Assembly: GCA_025363715.1 (NCBI GenBank)
Contig: JANYLR010000096.1
Span: forward strand, 1 to 33,065
DNA: 33,065 bases
DNA from: Holophagaceae bacterium
GTDB lineage: Bacteria; Acidobacteriota; Holophagae; Holophagales; Holophagaceae
Direction of reading: 5' to 3'
Position numbers and translations under genes: made by a program
The notes under the pieces: model-generated
What the model saw: only the letters and a program-made list of their open reading frames with translations
Database searches by the model: none
What the model was told of the DNA's origin: nothing
In this document: positions 15,801-22,772 of the stretch, piece after piece
How positions within the stretch are numbered: position 1 is the first letter of the stretch
Layout of the letters: every line of letters begins with the position of its first letter

Positions 15801-16272
15801 GGGTCTGCTCCTTCTCGCGGCACTCTTCGATGATCCGCTGCAGCTTCATCGGGGATACCTTGGCGTAGAATTGGCCATTGATGTTCACCACGGGGGCCAG
15901 TCCGCAGGCGCCCATGCAGGCCACGACTTCGAGGCTGAACACCTTGTCCCGGGTGGTTTCGCCGGGCTGGATCTTGAGGGCCTTGGTGACCATGTCCAGG
16001 GCCCGACCGGAGCCCTTCACGTGGCAGGCCGTGCCGCGGCACACCATCACGTGGTTCTTCCCCTTGGCCTGGAAGCGGAACATGTTGAAGAAGGTCGCCA
16101 CGCCGAAGATCTTGCTGGAGGGCATGTCGAGTGCCCTGCCGACCTTGGTGATGGATTCCTGGGACAGGTACCCTTCCGATTCCTGGACTTCCTGGAGGAT
16201 CGGGATCAGGTGATCCCGTCCGGCGCCCGGGTGGTCCAGCAGGATGGTCTCAACGCTTTTCACGGTCGGCAT
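15787..16272 (-). CDS. hydC: NuoE-like [2Fe-2S] subunit HydC of the trimeric hydrogenase
   Basis: The 161-residue protein is a thioredoxin-like ferredoxin of the NuoE/HydC family. Its [2Fe-2S] ligands show the family pattern C-x4-C-x35-C-x3-C (C78, C83, C119, C123; motifs CRGTAC and CMGACG). The N-terminal helical region contains the family motif GVATFFNMFRF at about 57-67. It relays electrons between the flavin in HydB and the Fe-S chain. ATG 16272 follows AGGAG with 8-nt spacing, and the stop overlaps the hydB start by 14 nt, as expected for a stoichiometric complex. It is the first gene after the 268-bp regulatory gap downstream of hydE. Confidence 0.95.
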   Translation of the reverse strand: MPTVKSVETILLDHPGAGRDHLIPILQEVQESEGYLSQESITKVGRALDMPSSKIFGVATFFNMFRFQAKGKNHVMVCRGTACHVKGSGRALDMVTKALKIQPGETTRDKVFSLEVVACMGACGLAPVVNINGQFYAKVSPMKLQRIIEECREKEQTHANA

Positions 16273-16393
16273 GCCGTTTCTCCTATGACGAAAGGGCGTG
16301 GTGGTGAGTGGTGGAAGGAGCTGCTGACGGGTCTACTGCAGTGCGGTCCGCCCTGGGTCGGCATCGCGCGAAACCGGGATAAGGGATCCCCTG

Positions 16394-16415
16394 CCATCCG
16401 ATCGGGACCGGATGG
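16394..16415 (-). other. Hairpin in the presumed hydC leader
   Basis: CCATCCG (16394-16400) and CGGATGG (16409-16415) form a perfect 7-bp stem with an 8-nt loop within the 268-bp hydE-hydC gap. If transcription starts near the operators at 16499-16527, this hairpin lies in the 5' leader of hydCBA mRNA. The rest of the gap has no convincing gene; an 88-codon minus-strand frame across it lacks a coding look. Confidence 0.35.
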
Positions 16416-16498
16416 ATGAGTCGGTGTTAGGACGGCGGTTTTGGGGAGGTGAAGCACCGCGCGCCGGACTGCGGTTGCATTGAAAGTTTGCTCATTGA

Positions 16499-16527
16499 TG
16501 ACCGATTGGTCAGTGATGGAAATCACA
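16499..16527. promoter_or_regulatory. Paired operator-like palindromes upstream of hydCBA
   Basis: Two inverted repeats abut just beyond the hydE stop. TGACC-GATT-GGTCA (16499-16512) is a perfect 5+5 repeat resembling operators of TetR-type repressors. GTGAT-GGAA-ATCAC (16513-16526) is a perfect 5+5 repeat. Read as AGTGA-N6-TCACA (16512-16527), it closely matches the Crp/Fnr superfamily consensus TGTGA-N6-TCACA. Both sit 230-255 bp before hydC, where a promoter separating hydCBA from hydGE would be expected. The best -10 candidate, TTCAAT at 16479-16484 on the minus strand, is weak. Confidence 0.5.
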
Positions 16528-16540
16528 TAAGGTCAAATCC

Positions 16541-17647
16541 TTACACAGCATTTGAATAGCGACCGCCCGGGCCCTTGCCGATCTTTCTTCCGAGCGAGTG
16601 GATGCGCCCTTCCAGGCAACCCTGGCAGGCCGCGGCGGTCTCGTTCACGCAGGCTTTTCCGGGATAGATTTCATACCGGACGCGGTACTCCACGGGGGTC
16701 ACGTTGGGCATCACCACGTTCGCGCCGCGCATGAGCCCGAGCTCACGCCCCTGCGCGCGGTCCAGGGTGGCCAGGGCCGTGGTGCTGGGGATGTTCGCAT
16801 CGGGGCAGACGAGCCGCGTGAGCGCCACGGCCTTGAGGGTGGTCAGCTCATCGTTGGGTACCTGTTCCTTGGGTGGCGCGAGAAAGGTCGAGATATCGGG
16901 TCCGCCCAGGGGCGTGCGCGGGCTCGGCAGGAAGGGCCCCACGCCGATCATGTCCATATCGAATTCGCGGAACCGGAGGATGTCGGCAGCCAGCGTGTCC
17001 CAGGTCTGTCCGGGGATGCCCACCATGACCCCGGTGCCGATTTCGTAGCCCATGGTGCGCATGCGATGGAGCTGCGCGAAACGGTCGCTGGGAACGCCTG
17101 GAAGGCTCGGATGGATGCGCTTGTACAGGGCCGGATCGCTGGTCTCGAAGCGGAGCAGGTACCGATCCGCGCCCGCCGCCTTCCATTCCCGAAGGTCGTC
17201 GTCGTCGCGCTCGCCCAGGGAGAGGGTGACGGCCAGCGGCGTGTCGCGCTTGATGGCGCGGACGACCCCGGCGATGAACTCCTTCGATAGGCCCCGATCC
17301 TCACCGGCCTGGAGCACGACGCTGCCGTAGCCCAGCCGGAAGGCCTCCTGCGCGCTGGCGAGAATCTCATCAGCCTCCATGCGGTAGCGCACCAGCTCCT
17401 GCGAGGGGCCGCGCAGGCCGCAGTAGAGGCAGTGGCGGATGCAGTGGCTGGAGACCTCGATGAGGCCGCGCAGGTGCACCGCATCGCCGACCCGGGCCTT
17501 CCGTACGCGGTCTGCTTCCGACCAGAGGGTTTGCAGACGGCCCTCATTCTTCTCCTGCAGCCAGGCTTTCAGGCCGGCGTGGTCCAGGTGGAAGGCAGGC
17601 AGGGCCATGGCCCCCAGGGATCCGGAGGCCTGCTCAGCAGAACACAT
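16541..17647 (-). CDS. hydE: [FeFe]-hydrogenase maturase HydE, radical SAM enzyme
   Basis: HydE acts after HydG in building the [2Fe] subcluster of the H-cluster. It uses S-adenosylmethionine and an organometallic Fe(CO)2CN-cysteine precursor. The radical-SAM motif CxxxCxxC is CIRHCLYC (C69, C73, C76). GED after the first strand and a TIM-barrel pattern follow. An optional second cluster site C-x7-C-x2-C is present near the end (C333, C341, C344). The ATG at 17647 follows AAGGGAGAGCGTG and lies inside the hydG 3' end, a 14-nt overlap. An in-frame ATG at 17608 is a weaker alternative. The length of 368 residues is normal. Confidence 0.93.
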   Translation of the reverse strand: MCSAEQASGSLGAMALPAFHLDHAGLKAWLQEKNEGRLQTLWSEADRVRKARVGDAVHLRGLIEVSSHCIRHCLYCGLRGPSQELVRYRMEADEILASAQEAFRLGYGSVVLQAGEDRGLSKEFIAGVVRAIKRDTPLAVTLSLGERDDDDLREWKAAGADRYLLRFETSDPALYKRIHPSLPGVPSDRFAQLHRMRTMGYEIGTGVMVGIPGQTWDTLAADILRFREFDMDMIGVGPFLPSPRTPLGGPDISTFLAPPKEQVPNDELTTLKAVALTRLVCPDANIPSTTALATLDRAQGRELGLMRGANVVMPNVTPVEYRVRYEIYPGKACVNETAAACQGCLEGRIHSLGRKIGKGPGGRYSNAV

Positions 17648-19031
17648 CACGCTCTCCCTTTTTCACCCGGGCCACCATGCCCTCGGCCAGTTCCCTGGTC
17701 GGGGCTTCCAGGTCCCTGAAGCTTCTCGCCATCATCTGCTCGGCGGAGCAGCGTGTGAGGGGGCTGGCGTGATCTTCCAGGAACTCCTGCAGAGTGGCGA
17801 GGGCGTTGGGGTTGCAGTGGGCCTTGATCTCGCCTGGCTTGGCGATGTCCATGAAATCGACCCCGGTCCGGCCCATGCGGTAGCAGCTGGTGCAGAAGCT
17901 GGGGATGAAGCCCATCTCCGCGAGATCCCGGACGACCTCGTCCAGGCCGCGGTGATCCCCCAGGGAGAACTGCGCGCCGCCGTTGACGGAATTATCTTCG
18001 TAGCCACCGGGATTCGTGCGGCTGCCGGCGCTGATCTGGCTGATCCCTAGGTTCATGACCTGGCGGCGCACCTCGGGCCGCTCACGGGTGCTGAGGATCA
18101 GCCCTGTGTAGGGCACCGCAATGCGGAGGATGGCGATGATCTTGCTGAAGTCCTGGTCCGAAACGGCGTAGGGGGGCGCTTCGCTGGTGGCGGAGCCCTC
18201 CGCCGGTTCGATACGCGGCATGCTAATGGTGTGGGGCCCGCAGCCGAAGCGGTCTTCCAGGTGGCGTGCATGCTGCATGGTGGCCAGCAGCTCGAAGCGC
18301 CAGTCGTAAAGGCCGAAGAGGGGGCCGATGCCCACGTCGTCGATGCCCGCCATCATCGCCCGGTCCATGCAGCCCAGGCGCCAGTCATAGTCAGCCTTGA
18401 TGCCCCGAGTATGCATCTTGCCGTAGGTCTCCCGGTGGTAGGTCTCCTGGAAGAGCTGGTAGGTGCCGATTTCGGCATCCTTCAGGCGCCGGAAGCCCTC
18501 CACGTCCAGGGGGGCGATGTTGATGTTCACGCGGCGGATGTTGTCCTTGCCGTGACGTACCTCGTAAACGGTTCGAATGGCGTCGATGACATAGTCGAGG
18601 CCCTCGCCGGGATAGTCTTCGCCGGCAACCAGCACCAGGCGCTTGTGCCCCTGGGCGAGCAGGCAGCGCACTTCGGCGGCGATCTCTTCCTGGTTCAGGG
18701 TCCGGCGGGGTAGTTCCAGGTTCGAGGCCCGGAAGGCGCAGTAGAGACATTCGTTCCCGCACTGGTTCGATACATAAAGGGGGGCGAACAGCACGATGCG
18801 GTTGCCGTAGATCTGGTCCTTGACCCAGCGGGCCGTGTCAAAGAGCTCCTGGAGCAGCTGGGGATCCCGGATCGTCATCAGGGCTGGCAGGTCCTGGTCA
18901 TCCAGGCCGTTCATCTCCCGGGCCTTGGCCAGGAGCTCGCGGACCCGGATCGGGTCCTCCTGGGGCGGGGTCTCCAAGACTTGATAGATGGACGCTTCAT
19001 CCAGGGGGAATGCTTCCGTCAGACCAACCAT
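17634..19031 (-). CDS. hydG: [FeFe]-hydrogenase maturase HydG, tyrosine lyase
   Basis: HydG is a radical SAM enzyme that cleaves tyrosine to give the CO and CN ligands of the H-cluster. The ATG at 19031 (465 residues) is chosen because GGAGG lies 8 nt upstream; a longer frame to 19067 has no ribosome site. The N-terminal cluster motif CGNECLYC gives C91, C95, C98. The C-terminal auxiliary-cluster domain shows CTSCYRMGRTG with C380, C383 and C406. Both halves expected for a functional HydG are therefore present. The gene overlaps hydE. The 81-bp gap before it may hold a promoter (TATGTT near 19060 on the minus strand as a weak -10), or it may be read from the upstream transporter gene. Confidence 0.95.
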   Translation of the reverse strand: MVGLTEAFPLDEASIYQVLETPPQEDPIRVRELLAKAREMNGLDDQDLPALMTIRDPQLLQELFDTARWVKDQIYGNRIVLFAPLYVSNQCGNECLYCAFRASNLELPRRTLNQEEIAAEVRCLLAQGHKRLVLVAGEDYPGEGLDYVIDAIRTVYEVRHGKDNIRRVNINIAPLDVEGFRRLKDAEIGTYQLFQETYHRETYGKMHTRGIKADYDWRLGCMDRAMMAGIDDVGIGPLFGLYDWRFELLATMQHARHLEDRFGCGPHTISMPRIEPAEGSATSEAPPYAVSDQDFSKIIAILRIAVPYTGLILSTRERPEVRRQVMNLGISQISAGSRTNPGGYEDNSVNGGAQFSLGDHRGLDEVVRDLAEMGFIPSFCTSCYRMGRTGVDFMDIAKPGEIKAHCNPNALATLQEFLEDHASPLTRCSAEQMMARSFRDLEAPTRELAEGMVARVKKGERDVFC

Positions 19032-19112
19032 GGGTAGGACCTCCAAGGACTCCTGCAGGCCAAACATAACCCTAAGGTCGTCTTTAGGCCACCCCCAGGG
19101 ATGGGACCTACG

Positions 19113-19985
19113 TCACAAGTGGTCAGACCAGGATTTTTCGGCCCAGGTGTACCAACAAATGGTGGCCAGGATCATCACCCCGCCCAGGAGGGCCCAGGGG
19201 GAGGGGCGCTCGCCCACGCCGAGGAACACCCAGACCGGGTTGAGCACGGCCTCCAGGGTGCCCGTTACCACCGCGGCCGTGGCGGAGAGGTGGCGCATGC
19301 CCGCGTTGAACAGCAGGTAGGCCAGCCCGATCTGGAAGAGCCCGAGGTAGAGGAGGATGCCCGCCTGGGCCAGGGTGGGACTGAAGCCCCGTAGGGCCGA
19401 GGGCGCGCAGAGGGCGGCCACCAGGAGATTGCCAAGAATGATGGCCCCGATGGGATCCACTCCGGGCCGGCGTTCCCGCTGCAGCTTGAGGGTCAGGGAG
19501 AAGAGGGCCAGGCAAAGGCCTGACACCACCCCCAGCAGGTTCCCCGCCAAGGTGCCGGCCCCGAGGCGTCCCACGAAGAAGAGGCCCATGGCGCCCAGGC
19601 AAAGCCCTACGGCCACCAGGTCCCGTCCGCGGAGGGCCCGCCCCGTCACCCAGGGTTCCATGAACACCAAGTAGATGGGGGCGGAGAACTGGAGGAAGAT
19701 CGCATTGGCCGCGGTGGTGAGCTTGGTGGCCGCCACGAAGAGGATCAGTACCCCGGCGTAGGATAGGGCGCAGCCCAGGGAAAGGGCGTCCGGCCGCGGG
19801 AAGGGGCGGCCGCCCCGCAGCTGGACCACCGCAGCCATGGCCAGGGCCGCCACCAGGCTGCGGGCGAAAGCGATCTGCAGGGCCCCCAGGGGCAGGACCT
19901 TGATGAAGAGGCCGCTGGAACTCCAGAGCAGGGCGGCCAAGGCCACAAGCAGGGCGCCCCGGGTCGGGTCGAAGGGTCGGGTCAT
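19113..19985 (-). CDS. EamA/DMT-family transporter
   Basis: The product of 290 residues from ATG 19985 has ten hydrophobic segments arranged as two EamA repeats. The first begins ALLVALAALLWSSSGLFIKVL; the second ends in GVMILATICWYTW. Members export metabolites such as amino acids or take up small compounds; the substrate is not readable. A longer frame to 20045 adds a polar leader without homology, so the ATG before TRPFDPTRG is preferred, although no good ribosome site precedes it. It lies 73 bp after the anti-sigma gene and about 80 bp before hydG on the same strand. A functional link to hydrogenase is unproven. Confidence 0.85.
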   Translation of the reverse strand: MTRPFDPTRGALLVALAALLWSSSGLFIKVLPLGALQIAFARSLVAALAMAAVVQLRGGRPFPRPDALSLGCALSYAGVLILFVAATKLTTAANAIFLQFSAPIYLVFMEPWVTGRALRGRDLVAVGLCLGAMGLFFVGRLGAGTLAGNLLGVVSGLCLALFSLTLKLQRERRPGVDPIGAIILGNLLVAALCAPSALRGFSPTLAQAGILLYLGLFQIGLAYLLFNAGMRHLSATAAVVTGTLEAVLNPVWVFLGVGERPSPWALLGGVMILATICWYTWAEKSWSDHL

Positions 19986-20058
19986 CGATTCATTGGAGCA
20001 TGGACGGGCGGAACTTCCGACGTTGGGACCCCCCCCGGGGGCCACCCATCCATCCTAA

Positions 20059-20853
20059 TTAGTTGGGGAACAGCTCCAGGGCCCGGCGCCAGCCGGTGAA
20101 CTGCACGGGCTTCTCCAGGGAAATGAGGGCCCAGCACTCCTCGCCGGGATCGGCGCTGGGGCCGTGCAGGGTGCCAGGGTCGTGGGCGATCCAATCCCCG
20201 GCGCGCAGGTGGGCGGGCCCATCCTGGAGGGCGCCGCAGAGGATCAGGGCGCATTCCAGGCCCAGGTGGTTATGGACCGGGGTCTGGCGGCCGCCGGGTA
20301 GACACGCCAGATTCAGGCTGGCGCCGGTGACGGGATCCCGTTGGATGACCGCCAGCTTCCCGCCGTTCAGGCCATGGCGGATCCACCGCCACTGGCTTTC
20401 GGGAGGAAGGTGGGGCCGGAGGGCCTGGACGGGATCCCCGGCGGGGGGGATGGCCTGCTCGCCACCCCGGATTTCCCGGCAGGACTCGCAGTGGCCCAAG
20501 TGGACGCGAAGCAGGAGCGCCCGCAGGGGATCGCCACCGGCCGCCAGGGTGGCCCAGGCCTCTGGTTCGGGATGATGCTGAGGACCCTTGGGAACGCGCC
20601 CTTCCCGCAGGGCGGCCAGGGCGCCGGCCAGGGCCTGCTCGGCGAGGGGGGGCCTCGTGTCGGACGTCCCGGCATCCCATGCCCGGCGCAGGAGAGCGGG
20701 CGTGCGCTCGAAGGCATCCAGGAAGGTCTGGCAGGGGGGGCAGAGGGCCAGGTGGAGCCGGAGCCCCAGCCAGTCGAAGGGTCCCAGGGCACCGTCCTCA
20801 TAGTCCGTCAGCAGGCCGACAACCTGCTCGCAGGTGGGCATCAGGAAGGTCAT
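20059..20853 (-). CDS. ChrR-like anti-sigma factor with two zinc-finger motifs and a cupin domain
   Basis: The 264-residue protein binds and inhibits the ECF sigma factor encoded just before it. The first anti-sigma zinc motif is H34-x3-C38-x2-C41 (LHLALCPPC). A second, similar motif is H118-x3-C122-x2-C125 (VHLGHCESC). The C-terminal cupin (about 150-260) keeps the metal ligands H194, H196, E200 and H230 with the same spacing as in Rhodobacter ChrR (H-x-H-x3-E-x29-H). ChrR responds to singlet oxygen or organic peroxides. The duplicated HxxxCxxC unit is not standard for ChrR. The ATG overlaps the sigma-factor stop by 4 nt, so synthesis is coupled. Confidence 0.88.
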   Translation of the reverse strand: MTFLMPTCEQVVGLLTDYEDGALGPFDWLGLRLHLALCPPCQTFLDAFERTPALLRRAWDAGTSDTRPPLAEQALAGALAALREGRVPKGPQHHPEPEAWATLAAGGDPLRALLLRVHLGHCESCREIRGGEQAIPPAGDPVQALRPHLPPESQWRWIRHGLNGGKLAVIQRDPVTGASLNLACLPGGRQTPVHNHLGLECALILCGALQDGPAHLRAGDWIAHDPGTLHGPSADPGEECWALISLEKPVQFTGWRRALELFPN

Positions 20854-21479
20854 CGGCCCTCCTGACCAGGTGCGAATTCCGGCAGCAGGGCGCGCAGGGC
20901 CAGGCGGGCCCGGTGCACGCGCTGACGCACCAGTTCGCGGGTGATGCCCAGGTGCTGGGCGATTTCCTCGGTGTTCCAGCCTTCCAGGTCGCGCAGGACG
21001 AACACGGCCCGCTGGTCGTCCGACAGCCGGTCCAGGCCCGCCCGGACCCTGGCTTTCAGCTCATCTTGTTCCACCAGCATCAAGGCCTCCGCGTCCTCGC
21101 TCCAGTCGAGGATCGTATCCACCGACATGTGATGCCCCTCGTCCCCGAAACGTGGCATCAGATCCTCGATGGCATCCTCCCGTCGCCGGACCCGCTTCCG
21201 GCGGGCCATGAGGGCCTGGTTGACGCAGATCCGGTAGGCCCAGGTACTGAACTTGCTCGCCCCCTGGAAGCCGGGCAGCTCCCGGTGGAGGGTGAGGAGG
21301 GCATCCTGAAGGGCATCCTGGCTTTCGGCCTCGTTGCCTAGGATGCGGTCGATCACCCGGAACAGCATGCCGAGGTGCGGGCGCACCAGGGCCTCAAAGG
21401 CCTCGGCGTTCCCTTGGGTGGCGCTTTGGATGAGTTTGGCCTCGGGCCTGGGCTCCCGGACCGGTCCTGGCTCAGGCAT
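20850..21479 (-). CDS. ECF (sigma-70 family, region 2/4 only) RNA polymerase sigma factor
   Basis: This 209-residue protein has sigma region 2 at about 35-100 (ESQDALQDALLTLHRELPGF then KFSTWAYRICVNQALMARRK) and region 4 at about 145-200 (LSDDQRAVFVLRDLEGWNTEEIA, HLGITRELVRQRVHRAR, a helix-turn-helix for the -35 element). It directs RNA polymerase to stress promoters when released by the zinc/cupin anti-sigma factor. The gene overlaps the upstream histidine kinase by 8 nt and the downstream anti-sigma gene by 4 nt. I could not identify its own target promoter; no convincing GGAAC-type element was seen upstream of the operon. Confidence 0.92.
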   Translation of the reverse strand: MPEPGPVREPRPEAKLIQSATQGNAEAFEALVRPHLGMLFRVIDRILGNEAESQDALQDALLTLHRELPGFQGASKFSTWAYRICVNQALMARRKRVRRREDAIEDLMPRFGDEGHHMSVDTILDWSEDAEALMLVEQDELKARVRAGLDRLSDDQRAVFVLRDLEGWNTEEIAQHLGITRELVRQRVHRARLALRALLPEFAPGQEGR

Positions 21480-22692
21480 CTTCCGGCCTGGGGATCCGGG
21501 GTAGCCGGACGGTGAAATCCGAGCCCAGGCCCGGACCGCGACTGGAGGCCCGCACCTCGCCCCGGTGCCGGGTAATGATCTCTTTCACAAGAAAGAGGCC
21601 CAGGCCCGTGCCCGCCACCTGTCGGGTCATTTCATCGCCCACCCGGAAGAACCGGTGGAAGACCCGGGGCAGGTCCTTCGAGGCGAGGCCATGGCCCAGA
21701 TCGCTGACCACGATGAGCGCGTCCTCGCCATCGCCATCCAGGGTGACCGTGGTCTGGCGGGGTTCCGCGGCGTACTTGTAGGCGTTGGACAGCAGGTTCT
21801 CGAGGGCGGTGCCCAGGGCCTTGGGGTCGGCGTTGACCCAGAGCGGTTCCGCGGTGAAGTCCAGCTTCAGCCCCAGGCCCCCGGCGCCCAGGCGCTGGTC
21901 CATGGACTCGCAAACCGTCCGGAGCCAGGGCTCCAGCTCCAGGGGCTCCAGGTGCAGCACCAGGCTGCCGGATTCCGCCCGGGCCACGTCCAGGAGATTG
22001 CCCACCAACTCGTTGAGCCGGTCCAGGTCCTTCTCCATGAGGCTGCGGATCCGCAGGCGTTGCTCCTCGGCGAGGGTGCGGGTGAACAGGGTCTCGGTCC
22101 AGACCCGCAGCGAGGCGATGGGAGTCTTCAGTTCGTGGGTCACGGAGGAGGTGAAGTTGCGCTGGCGCAGCTTGAGGTCCAGCTCATCCGCCAGCTTCCG
22201 GTAGATGATCACGAAGCCGAAGAGTACGGCCACCACCATGAAGGCGCCTTCGGTGGCCGTGCGGAAGACCGAGTGCCAGAGCTGGTTCTTCAGCTCGAGC
22301 ATGGGCTCCGGGCGCAGGGTCAGGAAGGCCGCACCATCCATCAGGGCCACATCCGCTGCCGTCAGCGGCGCCGGCACCACGGCCACGTGGGGGTAGTTCC
22401 GCTGAATGGCCTCGCGCCGCTGCTCCAAAGTGGGCGGGGCGGCGAAGCTGCCATCCGCGGGGCCATTGCGGAATTCGGTGCGCTGGCGATGGATGTAGCC
22501 AAGCACGGTGAGGCTGTCCAGCTGCCAGGCTTCGGCGCGGCTGGCGTTGAGGGCCTGGGACCGAGCCTGGAGTAGGCGATTCGACTCCCGGATCTGCACA
22601 TTGATCCACCAGCCCACCTGGAGGCTCAGCACCACCGAGACGGCCAGGAAGATGATGCGCTGGGTGGAGAAGGTCGGGGCGCGATTCGCCAT
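21472..22692 (-). CDS. Membrane-bound sensor histidine kinase
   Basis: From ATG 22692 the protein has 406 residues. Transmembrane helix 1 is at about 12-31, then comes a periplasmic sensor loop of about 110 residues, helix 2 at about 146-165, and a short coiled linker. HisKA follows with H186 in SVTHELKTP, then HATPase with N-box NLLSNAYKY, DLGHG and GTGLGLFLV. A longer frame to 22854 adds 54 residues without homology. No response regulator is adjacent; the gene instead runs straight into an ECF sigma factor and its anti-sigma factor with overlapping codons. It is divergent from a second kinase gene, sharing an 80-bp intergenic region. Confidence 0.9.
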   Translation of the reverse strand: MANRAPTFSTQRIIFLAVSVVLSLQVGWWINVQIRESNRLLQARSQALNASRAEAWQLDSLTVLGYIHRQRTEFRNGPADGSFAAPPTLEQRREAIQRNYPHVAVVPAPLTAADVALMDGAAFLTLRPEPMLELKNQLWHSVFRTATEGAFMVVAVLFGFVIIYRKLADELDLKLRQRNFTSSVTHELKTPIASLRVWTETLFTRTLAEEQRLRIRSLMEKDLDRLNELVGNLLDVARAESGSLVLHLEPLELEPWLRTVCESMDQRLGAGGLGLKLDFTAEPLWVNADPKALGTALENLLSNAYKYAAEPRQTTVTLDGDGEDALIVVSDLGHGLASKDLPRVFHRFFRVGDEMTRQVAGTGLGLFLVKEIITRHRGEVRASSRGPGLGSDFTVRLPRIPRPEDA

Positions 22693-22772
22693 GCCCCCTA
22701 TCTTGGGGCAAACCCGGCCGGTTGTGCGGAGCCCCTTGGCAGGTTCGCGGTGCGAGTCCATTCTGAAGGTCC

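Noticed and set aside
11685..15833. A plus-strand open frame of about 1380 codons opposite hydB and hydA
   Set aside because: It is antisense to two well-conserved enzymes, and its translation is Ala/Gly/His/Asp-rich, as expected from a GC-rich gene read backwards. No domain or ribosome site supports it.
16260..16526. An 88-codon minus-strand frame across the hydE-hydC gap
   Set aside because: It has no ribosome site, no homology and overlaps operator-like palindromes; it is better read as a leader or regulatory region.
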